Assembly (NCBI GenBank): GCA_016800925.1
Contig: JABCPU010000056.1
Location: forward strand, 124,001-188,000
Length of the DNA stretch: 64,000 bases
Direction of reading: 5' to 3'
DNA from: Suillus spraguei
Taxonomy: Eukaryota; Basidiomycota; Agaricomycetes; Boletales; Suillaceae
The notes under the pieces are model-generated. The model searched no databases. It was given only the letters and a program-made list of their open reading frames with translations, and was not told the origin of the DNA. Position numbers and translations under genes: made by a program. Below, piece by piece: positions 46,380-58,892 of the stretch; position 1 is the stretch's first letter; the number at the start of each line of letters is the position of its first letter.

Positions 46380-47320
46380 ATCGTCATCATATGTCAATCA
46401 TTCAGAAGACTGATAAAGAAACTTACAGTGATGGGACAAAAGACAAGGGCTAGGCCTTTCCACTCATCAGACATGAGTGAACCACCAGCAGGATAGCCAA
46501 CCTGATCTGGTAAATGTGCGACCCATGATGGCATCTCAAACTGATAAGACAGTGAACAATCTAAAAATCTTGAGTTCAATGGTAAAGACATATGGTAAAC
46601 AAGAGTTTATGTATTTGATCGAGTTCACATTCTACCTTGGAGGTTTTCTGATGAAGTACATTTGTCTGGATCCAGGCATTAAACCATTGTGTTTTGATGA
46701 TGCCTGTTGTGTATATTTGAGATTATGACAAGTGCATAACCTTGGCATGACTTACCAAGCAAAAAACAGTGCATGGGATCGATCACAGTCATGCGAACAG
46801 GGTCAAAATATGGCAAGTGAATGAGTTCAAACCATCGAGCACTGTGCTTGGTGAAAAATTTGTCGTGTTCCTTGGACTCCAGGTTTGCATACTCTTGAGC
46901 GTGTTTCTTATGTTGCTCACCATCTCATCAAGGGAACTCTGTTGAGTCAGTGAAGAATCAGGGCTATCTAAAGCAAGACCATCATACTGTCATATTCCAT
47001 TGCACCCTTTGTTCGTAGTTTCAACTGCAGGATGTGGCAGCATGAACAGAATCCTTCCTTTTTACTGTGGCTGCCAAATCCACAAACCTTACACATTGCT
47101 GGATGATTACAGCATACCACAACCAGAATTACATGAACACAGTGACCTGAAATGCACCTGAATAAGGTTCAAACTCAAAGATGTAATTCGACTTGCCATC
47201 GGGATACTTTTGTGTCTTGAGTGTGATTCCTTCGTCATAAAGGTGGAGCAAATCATCAACGTAGTTCTTCATAAATAATTGAAGCTGATCGGCATCAAGC
47301 TCCTGGAGTAATACCATACA
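46380..47320 (-). pseudogene. Transposase-like remnant (CACTA/Tnp2-type, tentative)
   Basis: On the minus strand, pieces in different frames occur in a sensible order: FMKNYVDDLLHLYDEGITL (47129-47317), then HPAMCKVCGFGSHSKKEGFC (about 47040-47110), then MPSWVAHLPDQVGYPAGGSL with MSDEW (about 46450-46530). Such segments, especially the CKVCGF cysteine cluster, recall the large CACTA-type transposases of mushroom genomes. Heavily degraded; family assignment is from memory. Confidence 0.4.
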
Positions 47321-48434
47321 AAATTAAGTTTCAGGGGCAATACCTGATGGTGAAATGAACAAGGGCCTATCAAGGACATTGAAGTCAATGATTTACTGCA
47401 TATGGGTTGGCAGGTTTGCGATGCAGCTGGACATCACACCGCAGCTGTGTGATCCAGTGTTGCAGATGAATGCTTTAGGTTTTCTGTGTTAGCTAAGTTA
47501 TACATATACTCCAAATATGAGTAGAAATAGACCCCTCACAAGAGTTGAGGTCCGGTCCTATAGGAAAAAAATTTGACAGGGGGTAAACCACCAGGAGAGG
47601 GTGGCTGCACTACACAACAGGATCTTGTCATATAGTCCTAAACTCCTAATACATTGTTTCTATTGTTAAATAGGTGTTTGGGATCTTTTAATCAAGTCCA
47701 TCCACCTAAAAATAATCAAATGGGAACATATTTTATGTTTTTCTGTATATGTACTATATCTATTGGTGCAGGACATCTCAGGAGGTCAAATAAAGATGGA
47801 GATCTCTTTAAATATGTTACTAGTCATGTTCTTAATGTCCTAGATCACACACCTATCAAAGGGACAAAAATGCGAAAGTGTTCTGTGCCCCAGGTTATGT
47901 TGAAAGAGACCTGGAGGAGGAGCAAGCACACAAATAAACAAAAAAAGTGGTCTATTATATTATATTATACACATATATGCCAAACTACTACTTATATATG
48001 AAGAGAAACCTATTGTGGTGTGGTGGTGAAGCTGCAGTGAGGTAGGGTGTGATATTGTGGAGATTTCCAAAATGGGCGATGTTTTTGGTGTTGTGCGGTA
48101 TTCCCACAGTAGGTGGGGGTGTAAGACGAATGGCCTGACAGGATCCTCCACTGATATATCAGCCCTATGTATGCACCACAGTAATCTATGTATCACACTT
48201 TCATTATAACTATAGTTAATGATACATCAAAGCTACAGGGACAGGTGCCTCAGTAGGGTCCAAAAGTTCCTCAAAAGTTGGCAATTGATCAAAAATGCGA
48301 TTGCGTGCCTTGAGATTGTTAACTGATTGCATAAGGTCAACTTCGATAGATGAAAGTTGGTCAGCTGCAGCTTGCTATGTACGCGCGGGAATACAAATTT
48401 TGGACGAGATGCAGCTTCTGCAAGTAAGATGAGA
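47321..48434. other. Unassigned repeat-island DNA
   Basis: No supported gene. Includes AT-rich stretches (for example ATTATATTATATTATAC near 47954) and an ORF at 47654-48001 without recognisable content. Confidence 0.35.
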
Positions 48435-48617
48435 GTCAATGAATGAATAGACTGTCATCCAGTCAGAGAGTGTGAGATTTTTACGAGATGAAGATGAACT
48501 GTCAAGTGAAAGAGCTGAAGTTTGAGGAGTGTCCTTTGTGATAATTTTCCACTGTTTCACAGGTCGGTTATATGCTGCGGGCTTATCACGGGGTTTACGC
48601 TTCAAGTTTAGGGACAT
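48435..48617 (-). pseudogene. N-terminal fragment of a CENP-B/pogo-like transposase (tentative)
   Basis: From the ATG at 48617 (MSLNLKRKPRDKPAAYNRP) to NLTLSDWMTVYSFIDSH. The SDWMTVYSFIDSH segment is like the start of the helix-turn-helix DNA-binding domain of pogo/Tc5-type transposases. No DDE region follows, so only a 5' remnant is present. Confidence 0.4.
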
Positions 48618-48765
48618 TTTTGTGTATGACAGTTCAAAGAAACAATGCCGCACAAGCAGAACCTTTACGCAGTACATTATGTCCCACCCTATTAATTTCT
48701 TACTTCATACAAGCCATGCCAAGGCTATGCATTATGCAATATGCAATATACTGTAACATGGTCAG

Positions 48766-48836
48766 ACCGCCGCCCGCATAACCGTTACACCAAAAGGTGA
48801 AATACTGAAAGCTTAGCTTTCAGCATCAGCGGCGGT
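48766..48836. repeat. Compound inverted repeat (two hairpins inside an outer stem)
   Basis: Outer stem ACCGCCGC (48766-48773) pairs with GCGGCGGT (48829-48836). Inside are CACC-AAAA-GGTG (48788-48799) and CTGAAAGCT-T-AGCTTTCAG (48805-48823). The arrangement would form a three-way junction in single-stranded form; it could be a transposon end. Confidence 0.6.
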
Positions 48837-48950
48837 ATATGTACTGGTAAGCCAGCGTGCTTACATATACATACAATTACATATGGAACATCGTTGGGAT
48901 CCTATGCATTGTTACGACATGCATTATGAGCGAATCAACTGTACTTATGA

Positions 48951-49630
48951 CAGAATGTTAACGTCGGTGAAAAGTAACTATGCGCGCTTTCAGAGGCGGT
49001 GCGTGCTGGCAGTTTCATTGAATGTGAGAGCCAAACACTTACGGTGTCCTACTTTGGATGTTTCCGAGAACTTTTGCGTTTCCGCATAAGCTGTAATTCA
49101 AAGTTGTATTTGTCTGAATCTTTACTCAGGTTTCCTCGAACGTCTGGGTCAAGAATACAGTCGGGTTAGTACCCTGCATTGAGCGCACACGTTGTCACAT
49201 ACTGTCGGGACTGTTCTCGTTCCATTGTTCTCGTGCTCTGTTTCAACTGCTTTTGTTTCATACCATTCCAATGCATCGTATTCGTATCTTGTATCGGTAG
49301 CAAGCAATATGATATGAAATGTTCTCGCACGATATGACCGCTCGAAAGGAATGCAACGGAATGCCACGTCGTGTAGAAACAATTTGAACGACTCTCGCAC
49401 GACGACACACGATATACTCCCTTTGCATCGTGCATTCGTCCGAATTTCTTTTCGAGATCGTGAGGGCGGTTTCAGCTGGCGCGATATAGCACGCTCTTAC
49501 ACGTTCACGCGCTGACCTGTTTTCACCAAGGCTTATGCGCTGGCCACAATCTTCTCCTGTTTAAAAGGCAGACACCTCAGCTGCTAATTCAATCAGTTAA
49601 CCCGCCATTATCTCCAAGATTTTGCCCATT
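48951..49630 (+). repeat. SSP upstream cassette, copy 3
   Basis: About 680 bp matching the SSP1 and SSP2 upstream DNA, from GACAGAATGTT through GCGTGCTGGCAG, CCAAACACTTACGG, CCGCTCGAAAGGAATG, GACTCTCGCACGACG and CTCCTGTTTAAAAGGCAGAC (TATA-like) to the ATG. Confidence 0.72.
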
Positions 49631-50060
49631 ATGCATTTTCCCGCCCTTGTCGCTCTCGCCGTCGTAGCCTCGTTTGCCCCAAGTCTTGCAGCCCCTACTC
49701 CATACTCGTACGTCTCTCTCACAACCACTGAGCAGACCCACTGAATGCATTTCCAGTCCTCATCGAGTTATTTCCGAACGTGATCCTGCATTAACAGGAC
49801 CTCAGTTCGAAGACCGCAGCGACCAGAGCCCTCAGGCTGCCAGCGACGAGAGCGCCGTGCAAGCTATGGGGAGGATTGCTCAATTTGTGGGCCAACTCGG
49901 AAGTCTCCAAGAAGTCTCGGATTTGGCGGATAGCCAAAACAACATCAGGCCGGACTTGGACGAAACTGATAGTGGTATCAAAATCTCGAGCATCTTCAAA
50001 AGTCTGAAGGGCATTGCTGATGTGGTTAACGCCATCGGAAATGCCCAACAATGCAATTAG
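49631..50060 (+). CDS. SSP3: small secreted protein, intact
   Basis: Exons 49631-49707 and 49757-50060 (intron 49 nt, GTACGT...TTTCCAG) give 126 residues. Signal peptide MHFPALVALAVVASFAPSLA; then APTPYSPHRV, the family motif ISERDPALTGPQFEDR, and two amphipathic helical stretches (MGRIAQFVGQLGSLQEVSDL; ISSIFKSLKGIADVVNAIG), ending AQQCN. It has a single Cys, so no disulfide scaffold. Unknown function; likely secreted. The 3' flank (GGAGCAGGATATTGAGTTGC onward) is shared with SSP4. Confidence 0.75.
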
Positions 50061-50304
50061 GGGCAAAATGGTGCCAGGGGAGCAGGATATTGAGTTGCAC
50101 GCAAGTCTCGGACACGTTCCGCGAAGTAATGCCAACCCAGGTGTTACAGTGAACCCGTGCATAGCGTACTTGTGCTGTAAAACATCTACTTATATATGTC
50201 TGCCAACGGTAAAACTATGCTGCTGACGCCCAGGTAATATTGCGCCCTCATTCCTGAAGGTTCCGGATAAGTGTCGAGCTCGTACCTCGACCCATGATAT
50301 TCCA

Positions 50305-50550
50305 ACACAGGACTCCAGTTTGAAGACCGCAGCTTCAAGAGCCATTCCAGCGTCTGGAGGATCTTTAAAGATGGGGCGAAGATTGTTGTTGCGGGAGAAA
50401 CTGCTTTGTCACTCCTGCCCTTGATGGAAGCGGCAAGAGCGCAAAGCGCGACCTCGGCATGGAGCCAGGACTTATTAGTGGCCAGAAGCGCGCCATCTTT
50501 TCTGATATTGAAAGCATCTCCAGCTGATCAGATCTTCTTTTGAGGGTGCG
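50305..50550 (+). pseudogene. SSP fragment downstream of SSP3
   Basis: Begins ACAGGACTCCAGTTTGAAGACCGCAG, i.e. the GLQFEDRS part of the family, then SHSSVWRIFKDGAKIVVAGE and TALSLLPLMEAARAQ. It lacks the leader exon and start. Probably a partial duplicate carrying a different C-terminal half from SSP1-3. Confidence 0.55.
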
Positions 50551-50560
50551 GGCACCGCCT

Positions 50561-51844
50561 CTACCTCTACCTCTACCCCCTACCTTCACCAAACGTACCA
50601 CGAGGAATAACAGCTTTCTCGGCCTTATCACACATCACACAATGGGACAACAGTGTAGTGAATCGGCACTCGAAAAAACACGCGATATTTCCAAATATAA
50701 GGTTTAGCCGAGCTAAGCGTTCCTAAGAGGACTTTCCCACCTTTCCTCCCTTACTTTATAGAAACAGCATAGAAACAGCATTGACGGTTCTCAAAGTCAA
50801 ACCTAGAAAGAAATTCTCAGCCAAAATTTGCGAATTCGGATGCTGCCGGTACGGCAGCTTTCGAACTCCAGTATGCCCTGCCTGCTCGTCGTTGTCATTG
50901 GCGTCGATGGTGGTCAAGCTCCAATCTGATCCTTAATCGCTGTGTTAAGAACACCCTGTATCATGAAAAACTCGTTCACACATGTCTGGGATATCGTGTG
51001 ATAAGACGCCCGAGTATGCTGTTGAGAGTGATACAAGCGAATTGATTGACGAGGCAGATGTGACCGATAAGGTAGGGGATTCAGGCCATGCTGGTGATGC
51101 TGTCCGTATGCTGATATCAGACCCACTATGACCACTAGCAGTGTCGCTGATCTCTGATGAGTCCTCCTCCTCATCTACTAGTAGTTCATCTACCATAAAC
51201 TCAACTAACTCCATGTATCGCGCGATAGTAAGGTCATGACTAGTTTGTTTGAGGCTGCGAAGGAGCCTTGAACGATCGGATTCCCGAGGCATAATGATAT
51301 TGAAAGATGGTGTCGCAGACTGCAGTAGATGATGACGGTCTGAGTATAAGGTTAGGGTTGATGTGTCAGCGTCGGAGCTCAATTAACCGGCAAATTCCAA
51401 AATGCTCAACGTTTGAAATTTCTATACGAAGTTAACTTTGAGAACCACTACCTTGGAGGCTAGCTTCGATGCCTGGCAGCTCATAATAATACACAAGATA
51501 TTTGGTGTATGACCGTCACTGTACGACGACGCTCAGCGTTTGATTCCTGAAGACATGATATGTGTTCATGGGTGCTAGTACTGTACTTACAAACCTGCAG
51601 TTATATCATACTAGTAAAATCCGGTTTCCCAGATTCCCCGCCGTGCATCGTCTGATTCTGTGGTTCGGCTGTGATTAAGGTCCATCTTTTTTTGAAAAAA
51701 AATCAATCTATTGTCCTTTTGAGGTCGAAGACCCTATGTCAGACCCATCTGTTGAAAATGCAGAGTGCATCAGTTTAGCGTCCTATCCTCCACGACCAAC
51801 AATACCAATGGCATCCGCGTTGTGGCCTATCGTCGCCACTGCTA
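50561..51844 (-). other. Weakly supported ORF (50945-51292) and unassigned flanks
   Basis: On the minus strand, from the ATG at 51292 (MPRESDRSRLLRSLKQTSH) a 115-residue ORF with an acidic stretch (VDELLVDEEEDSSEISD) and Ser-rich tail ends at 50945. This composition resembles the N-terminus of some DDE-transposon proteins, but no catalytic domain follows. The rest of the interval shows no gene. Confidence 0.3.
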
Positions 51845-53097
51845 CTACTGTGTTTCAAGGTAATGATGAATTTGCGACCATTCATATCCAATGAAAGTAT
51901 TAAGCACGAGTTTCTGAAGGCTAGGCCATATTTTATCTGCAGATACTCGTCGTACAACCTCGAGTAACGAGGAGGCAGCCCGGGGCCCTGTCAAGTTGAG
52001 GTGTGTAACGCCAGGAAACATGAATACAAGAGTGACGATCAACGAGGAGAAACGCGCGTCATCGATACGATGGATGCTTAGGGTGCGAAGGGCGGGGTAC
52101 TGGTGATCGTCAGTGAACGATTGATGCGAAGGAATGTCGACCACGAAGCCGTAGGTTACCAATGATGTGAGAAAAGGAAATGAGGCTAAAACACGCATGA
52201 AATCGTGACAAGTCGTAATTTCCGATGGTATGTCTTTTGTGAGGACTAGAGTGGAGATTGTCGAGTTGCAGGAATTTATGCCAGCAAGTATCTTCATGTT
52301 AGCAACCTCGAGGGTGGCAAGCCTCGGAGTGCAAGGCTCGTTGAAAAAGAGGGCGCGTGCCCAAGGCTTGACTTGCATCTCGGAACCACATAGCCTCACA
52401 CATTCGAGGGATGGCAGATATGTTCCGTAACGTGTGAAGTAGAGCAAAACAAAAGAGAATATCGGTTCTACCAGTCCAGACCGAAGAATGAGTGAGCGCC
52501 ACCGACTTGCATAACGGAGTATTATGTTCAGTTGAACAAGTAATGACTGTGGTGCAATTGTGGGGAACGGTGTTGTAGGCCAAGGATATATGTCGACATC
52601 GATAGGATTGTCCACAGAACGATGAATGCGTGTTAGAAGGAATGATGGAGTCTCCTCTGGGCACACAGAGATATGGGACCACAGTGACGAATTAGAGATG
52701 GCTATGGTTCGCCATCGTATGGATATGTGCGACACTGTCTTCTCAAAACTGTCGCTGCCCCGATCTATCTTCATCTCAGCGCCGTGCTTGATTATTTCCA
52801 AGAGGATCTCATCTGGGAGACGGAAGAGTGGAGCAACGTCATTCTGGTGCTCCCCTCCTTTCCTCAAGCACGAACGAGTGAGAGGGGCTTGAACACCCTC
52901 GGCAGGCTGCTGGCATCCTTGTCCCTCCTGTCCACTCAAATCCACATCTTCAAGGGTTGTTTCTGATGTCCACACCGTATCTACCAAGCTACGCGGTCAA
53001 GTCATCAGGATGTGTAAGACGAAAAAGACCTCTAAACCCACCTCAGGTTTGCAAGCTGTTCCTTGAATGGCACTATCATCGTGCTAGGACGCCGCAT
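51845..53097 (-). CDS. F-box protein
   Basis: Predicted substrate adaptor of an SCF ubiquitin ligase. Exon 1 (53042-53097, MRRPSTMIVPFKEQLANL) joins through intron 52989-53041 (GTGGGT...CGTAG) to LVDTVWTSETTLEDVDLSGQ; total 399 residues. The F-box is at about residues 80-125 (LFRLPDEILLEII ... SIRWRTIAISNSSLWSHI). The rest has leucine-rich-repeat-like spacing (LEVANMKILAGI, LRTLSIHRIDDARFSSLI). Such F-box/LRR proteins form very large families in mushrooms; target unknown. Confidence 0.75.
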
Positions 53098-53387
53098 ATC
53101 CTGATAATACAGTCAGTCTAGCTAGCGCGAAATAAGAAATGGCGAGACGCACACTCAGTCGCGTGTAACGGACTGAGGAGAAAGGGAATGATAAGTAATT
53201 ATATGTACTACTCCTCAGTCTGCCCCATGGTTGGTTTTCTGTACTCCGCTGGACAGTCGTGACGTCATCATGTGCAGAAACATGGGAATTGGCAATCTTA
53301 TTAAAACCAAGTCCAAGACATGTGTGAGATGTACTCCCACATTACCTTCCATTATTACAGGGCGGAATCCTTGTATTGAATAGGTAT

Positions 53388-56084
53388 CACTGTTGAAACG
53401 CATTCCACGCCTCATTCAAAGCACCGAATACCCCATTGGCGATCATCCTCTGTTCAACAGTCGTATTTCGCGCGTTCAGCTGCAAGAGGTATGGTTAGCT
53501 TTCGTGATCTCGGTTAAGAAAATGACAGATGACAAAGGCAACAAATACCGATGACGATATCTGACAGGACCCAAGAACTGTCATAATGATAATAATAACC
53601 GACCTTGTCTGGATGCACACGCGCAATGGCACGCGTGTAACGAGACTTTACTTGAGCATTCGACACAAGCTCGTGCATCTCTACTCTTTGCCATCTTAGC
53701 TCCGGCCACAACACAGAGTCGAGGCTAGCGATCAGTGCGCGGATGTTAGTTTCTTTACCGCCTTTCCATGCTATTAACCGAGCATCGACGGAATCCTTGA
53801 GTTCGTACCGCTCGTTATCTTCAACTTCAGCTGCACTGGTCGCAGCACGCAAAGCCTTGAGTGCTACTGAGTTGAAGGGAGTTGGCACGGGCTTGATCGA
53901 GGGGGCTCTGGGCTTTGCCTTAGGTTTTGGTACTGGGGTGTCCTCGTCGGGATTAGAATTGAGCATCCGTCTGCACCGTCCAGCTCCACGTGCGCCCTCG
54001 GCACGTACATTCGACGGCGCCCATGCGGCACCCGCAACCAATTCCCAGTCTTTCCTTGCATCTTCCCACTTCTCTCTCCCCTCACAGGCTTCTGCACGCC
54101 TTCGCCAAGCTTTCACGAGGGCATCCCCAAAATCTACTCCCTCGATAATGCCTCTATCATCACCAACTATCTCTATCACGCTCGCACAGTCTTCTATTGC
54201 ACCACGGGTTTCACCTGTCTTCAGCCTTGCGAGCGCACGATTGTTGTGTAGTGGAACGAGGAGGATGTGTGAAGCTGGCAGTGCAGAAATGGCAAGAGAA
54301 TAGGCAGATTCTGCATTTGCATACTGCCCAAGTTTATATGCAGACGTGCCCGCGGCTTTGTGTGACGCAGACGTTGAGAGGGCTGAAGGTGATGCGGAGA
54401 CCAGTACGCGTTGTGGTTTCGGAGGTGAGGGAACTGGAGCAGGACGGGAAGGAGTGGGAGGCTGCGGCTGTGGTGTTGGACGACCACGTCGGAATGGAGA
54501 CTGATAAACGGGGGTCTCAGATGATAAGAGATCCACTTCCTTTGGTCGTGACCACGATGACGACTCGAGGGGCTGTGAGGGGGGTTGCTTGGTCGGCCCA
54601 TCTTGTCGTCCTGACTGTATAGTCGGAAGGGGATTTTGATCATCATCCTTGAACCCATCAGTCATTCTCCTGTCATGTTGCTCCGCGCCAGCTCTATCCG
54701 AAACTTCGTCCGATATCCAACGCGGTCTTCCATCTCCTCGCTGGGTCCCTGCCCCAGCCCGAGCTGCATTTGCACGTTCTTCGTACAACCGCTGTGCTTT
54801 CTCCTTGCTTTCCTTCCAGAAAGCATTTGCACGATTAAAAACACTTATACCGATTTCGCTGGCTTGTGCAATAATCTTTTCCGCTTGCACATTAAGATCT
54901 GGAGACTGATGTACTACATCTGGTTCGGTACCGCGTGGTACTTCCCTGTCTCGGTCTCGGTGTGAGTTAACGCGTCGATTTGGTAAGCGTTGTGGGGGCG
55001 GCCGAACTTCGTAGTCATGCCGCGAGGGAGACGAGGAATTCCCAGCACCATTCGCAAGCAGAGTCTCTAGAGCAGCTTGTACATCGAGACCAGTATCCGT
55101 AGCTGCAAGCGCTATACGCGCCTGTTGGGGAGAGAATCCCATTTCCACAATTTGCCCAACGATGTGAGGAGGAGGTGAGACAGGCCTTGATGAAAGGCGC
55201 TGCGATTGAGAAGCTTGAGGTGATGGGGTGACGCGAGTGGATTGATTCTGCCCGATCAATGAATAGTAAGTACAAACCGGCAAGAAACCCCGAGTGCGAC
55301 ATACGCGTGAAGAGGGTCTGATTGCATCAACTGGTCGTGCCAGATCACCCAAGATATCATCATTGTTATCATCAAAGTGGGTCTCCAAAAGGCCATCCTC
55401 ACGATCGCCAAAGTCAAAATCACCAGGTGTACGTGAGCGAGGAGGGATTGGGGAGTTAGAATGAGAAGATGAATCAAAATCGCCAAGATCCCAGAGCGTC
55501 CCTGCAGGGTTCTTTTGGAGAGTAGACTGTGGTTGAGGGGCTGTAGAATCAGATGAATTCCAATCATCGTCTCCCACTGGTGATTTCACGGTAGTGGTTG
55601 AAGATGTAAACGCAGAGAAATCGAAGTCGATCTGTGGTGAACGAGAGGGTGAAGGATATGAAGGAGTCGATTGTCGTGCAAGAGAATCAAGGCCATCCCA
55701 AGCAGATGGCAAGGGCGCAGTGACCCTGGAGGGTGCCTGGGCTTGCTGTAACTTTGCCCTCTGAACCACTGCCGCGCGCTCGGCCATGGTCATATTGGCA
55801 GCATTATTATTTCTTCCATCCGCTAACGAGCCAGAAAAAAGACCACTGAATGCATCTAAATTTCTCGCTCCGCCTGCTGGCACAGGGTTTCGTGGCTGGG
55901 TGATGGGACCGGTGACCTGTGGGGAATGCGTGCGTGAGGTTGGCTGAGAAGCAGAAAGAATGGAGAATGCGTCCTGGGACCGTTGAGGGATAGTTGTTCG
56001 TTGTTTGGCGGCCCCAAGTATCTGTGGAGATGTGGGATTGGACGGGGCAGATGAGCTCCAGAGGTCTGCGAACGAGTCAGACAT
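53388..56084 (-). CDS. SWA2: Auxilin/SWA2-like clathrin-uncoating J-domain protein
   Basis: Swa2/auxilin recruits Hsp70 to clathrin-coated vesicles and drives uncoating. Order: disordered clathrin-binding region from MSDSFADLWSSSAP with several DLW/DF-type motifs (TLWDLGDFD, DDILGDL); a UBA domain (HIVGQIVEMGFSPQQARIAL); TPR repeats (KAAGTSAYKLGQYANAESAY, NNRALARLKTGETRGAIEDC); then a C-terminal J-domain with VHPDK. The last intron joins HPDK to LNARNTTVEQRMIANGVF and the end AWNAFQQ, TGA at 53388-53390. One further intron lies near 55250-55305. UBA-TPR-J is the diagnostic Swa2 order. About 830 residues, intact. Confidence 0.87.
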
Positions 56085-56980
56085 CTAAATCTCGAGTAAG
56101 TTTGGATGAGTAGACCAGCTACTATATGCGAAGCACTGGAAAAAGCAAGATGCGGATATGTAAGTAGTCGAAGACAAACAGCCTAGACCCTGGAAGTAGA
56201 TGAGATGTATTAATGTGATCGCACTTGGCAGAAAGAAGCCACGTAGCGCAGTCAGCCAATGAAAATCGTTAACCGTTCATCATGATATAGTAAATTTGCC
56301 AGACGCCACAACATGTCACTTGTGTACACTGAACTAAATTCGATGAATTGTAATCCACGCGCAAGTGCTAATTATTGGAAGGGATCAAAATACATTGGAG
56401 TCTGGACAGATTAATCCAGATTCCGGACAGCCTCGAGAGTCGAGACGGCCACTTTTCCAAGTCTGAGCTGCTAACTGGCAGTCTTCGATTTGTTCTAGAT
56501 CAAAGCAAGGTACGTGTCTAACTCTTTCAAGTCATAAATAATGACCACCGACTTCCTTCTGCTTTGTCTGGCTACAAGATTCCAGTCAAAGCCCAGGCGC
56601 CATTGTAAATGCATCATGGCAGTGTGGCTCATTCAAACCTTTATGATGGCTTTGGCGTTCTGGAGGGCTGCTGCGCACATGCCTGTGATCTCTGTCCTCT
56701 CATATCGAGTATTCTGTTCGCCTGACATCACAACCGGTGATTAAGCTATTATTCCAGAGTCGTTCAGTGCTTGCGCTGCACAAGAACAGTTGAATCCTCC
56801 CAGGGGCGCGTCTGCACCCTCGTTGATTTGATCCACAGATATTTTCCATTGTGCGTGCCAGTGGCTTTGCCACAGTCCACCACCAAAAGCAAGCAAGGAT
56901 TCGATGGCTATAAAGGTCCTACATTTGGCATCAGTCGTAAACCACTACCCACTCAGTTTTACACCAAGCACCCATACAAT
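56085..56980. other. Divergent intergenic region
   Basis: Upstream of SWA2 (minus) and of the Cys-rich gene (plus). No recognised gene; short ORFs at 56541-56744 and an open stretch from 56771 lack good starts. Confidence 0.35.
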
Positions 56981-57906
56981 ATGAACACTGGCGTTCGCCA
57001 AAACCCTTTTTCAGCAGCCCACATGGGCATCACGAAGTGTTTCTGTGGTGATGTGACGGTGGCAGATCACGATTTCTGCTTTTGCTCTCCGGAGTGTGCT
57101 CGTGCGGATGCCATGACCTCCCTCGGGGAGACGATTCACACTATCGGAAAATCGTGCGGAAGGCGTATGTCAGCTGCGGTGCTCGGCCGCCCGCCATATA
57201 CAAGCGCAAGACAAGGGAGAAAACACCGATTGCGAAGCATGTTCCAGCCATCCCTCAACCTGCTGGTGCAACACATCAACACAATAAACTAGATATGGGC
57301 GGCCAGTATGATGGGCTTGCTAAAAAAGAAAAGGTCTTCCCTACACTGGCTCAAGTGACGACTGCCGTTCTTGCTCGAAAGGCAAAGCAGGGAGGCGAAG
57401 CCACGGTAGAGATTTCGGTACAAGCTCCCCAAGTCGCCGCTCAGATATCCCACGATGCCCTTGCCCTTGCCCTGCCTATCCAAAAACCTAGTCCAGGGCT
57501 CGATCGAGGTGCTCATAAATCACCGATGACACGATTGCGTGGTGCGCCGCAGCAAAGTTCATCATTAAAAATCGTTCACAAGACCGTTGACGTCAGAAGT
57601 CAATCATCAATCCTTCACCCGGTAGCCAAAGAAAGAGGGAGGGCGAACGGCGGTAATGCTCCTCTTCCTCAAAAGCTGGATCGTCACGCAACTCCACGAC
57701 CTCTACGACCAGTCCTTCTAGATACGACCGCTGCAATCTGCCCTCCGGGTAGCCTTCGCGGCTCGACCTCATTTGCAGGTTGGGACAGCCCAGCTGAACA
57801 TCGCGATCGTGTTTCAGAGGGCGAATCTCTCAAGGAAGTATTCGCCCAACTTGAGGACATTCGAGCTTGGATTGAGGGATGGGATGGAATGCCAGACTCT
57901 AATTAG
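56981..57906 (+). pseudogene. Cys-rich putative zinc-binding protein with a frameshift
   Basis: From the ATG at 56981 (MNTGVRQNPFSAAH) the frame runs through a cysteine cluster, GITKCFCGDVTVADHDFCFC then SPECARADAMTSLG. At CTCGGGGAGACG (about 57122-57133) the continuing coding sense moves to another frame (DDSHYRKIVRKAYV), which runs through a basic, disordered region to an acidic C-terminus (SLKEVFAQLEDIRAWIEGWDG, ending MPDSN; TAG at 57904-57906). One base appears to be missing next to the G-run, so either the gene is broken or the sequence has an error. The start codon is uncertain. The Cys spacing suggests metal binding; the role is unknown. Confidence 0.5.
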
Positions 57907-58892
57907 AGGTCGCACGGGGTGTGATTGGATAAATTAGACATCGCTGGGAAACGTCGATAATACTCAGGTCCCAGGAGCAAAGGTTTTGTTGGTATTGGTT
58001 TGATACCCGCTGACAGCATTTGTACGGTGTATGGATCCTCGGAGGTTCATCTTAAATAAGCCTAGTCATTCGCCGGAACCTTGTAATAGTCTATCTATGA
58101 AATGGAATTAACCTTCACATCTCGCGAGGGTCGTCTCAGAAACATGAGATTGTATATCCTCGAGGTGCGCACATATCAGCCTAGAATCTGAACAAATTAA
58201 CCAAAACTGTCAGAATCCACCAAACGAAAATATGAATGGGGCCTTAGGCCAGAACAATGCATGCAGGCTAAGGACAGAGTGAGTCTAAGGAATATGCGTC
58301 CGATAAGGCAGGAAGAATTGAAAGTGACAGCCGAGTTATATCATTCTGATCAGTAGTTTGCATGCGCTCTTGTTTCATGTCGATCCCGAGGCGGAGCAAG
58401 AAACTATTTACTTTCAATTGCCGCAGCAAGGCCTGTTCACCGGGCAGAGAGGTCAATACGAAACTCTAGAACAACCCATGACGGAAATACAAAGATACTA
58501 TGCAAGAGTGCCCACCGAGGGATGAAAGTGTCTACAACTTGACAAAATGAGTAGAAGCGCGTGACGTTTTGCTGGGCAAGTACATAGAAGCGTGATCTGT
58601 CAGAGTGCTGCTGGCAGCTATGCTTCTAAAATGTCGATGAAGACCTGAGGCTCGCTAATGCCTCCGGCTGCTCTAACAACGCTCCGCTCGGCTAACTCCG
58701 CTCCAAACACCGCCAAACCTCCACCCTTTCCCCTACTCCACCGTCTTCCTGTGTAGAGTATTTCTTGAAAGTATTTTGGAGCGCTGGGGCACTATTTAAC
58801 GCTGGTGTAGAGATCTATAGTTGGTGAGACACCACCTAACTACTATAATAAGGTTTTTTAATAGGGCAACCCAGGTGTACGAATGAGGCCTA
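57907..58892. other. Intergenic region, no gene recognised
   Basis: Only short ORFs; the stretch about 58650-58760 is rich in CTCCGCTC/CGCTCGGCTAA-like words. Confidence 0.4.

Noticed and set aside
47654..48001. 115-residue plus-strand ORF as a gene
   Set aside because: AT-rich, no domain, inside a repeat island and without any splice or promoter context.
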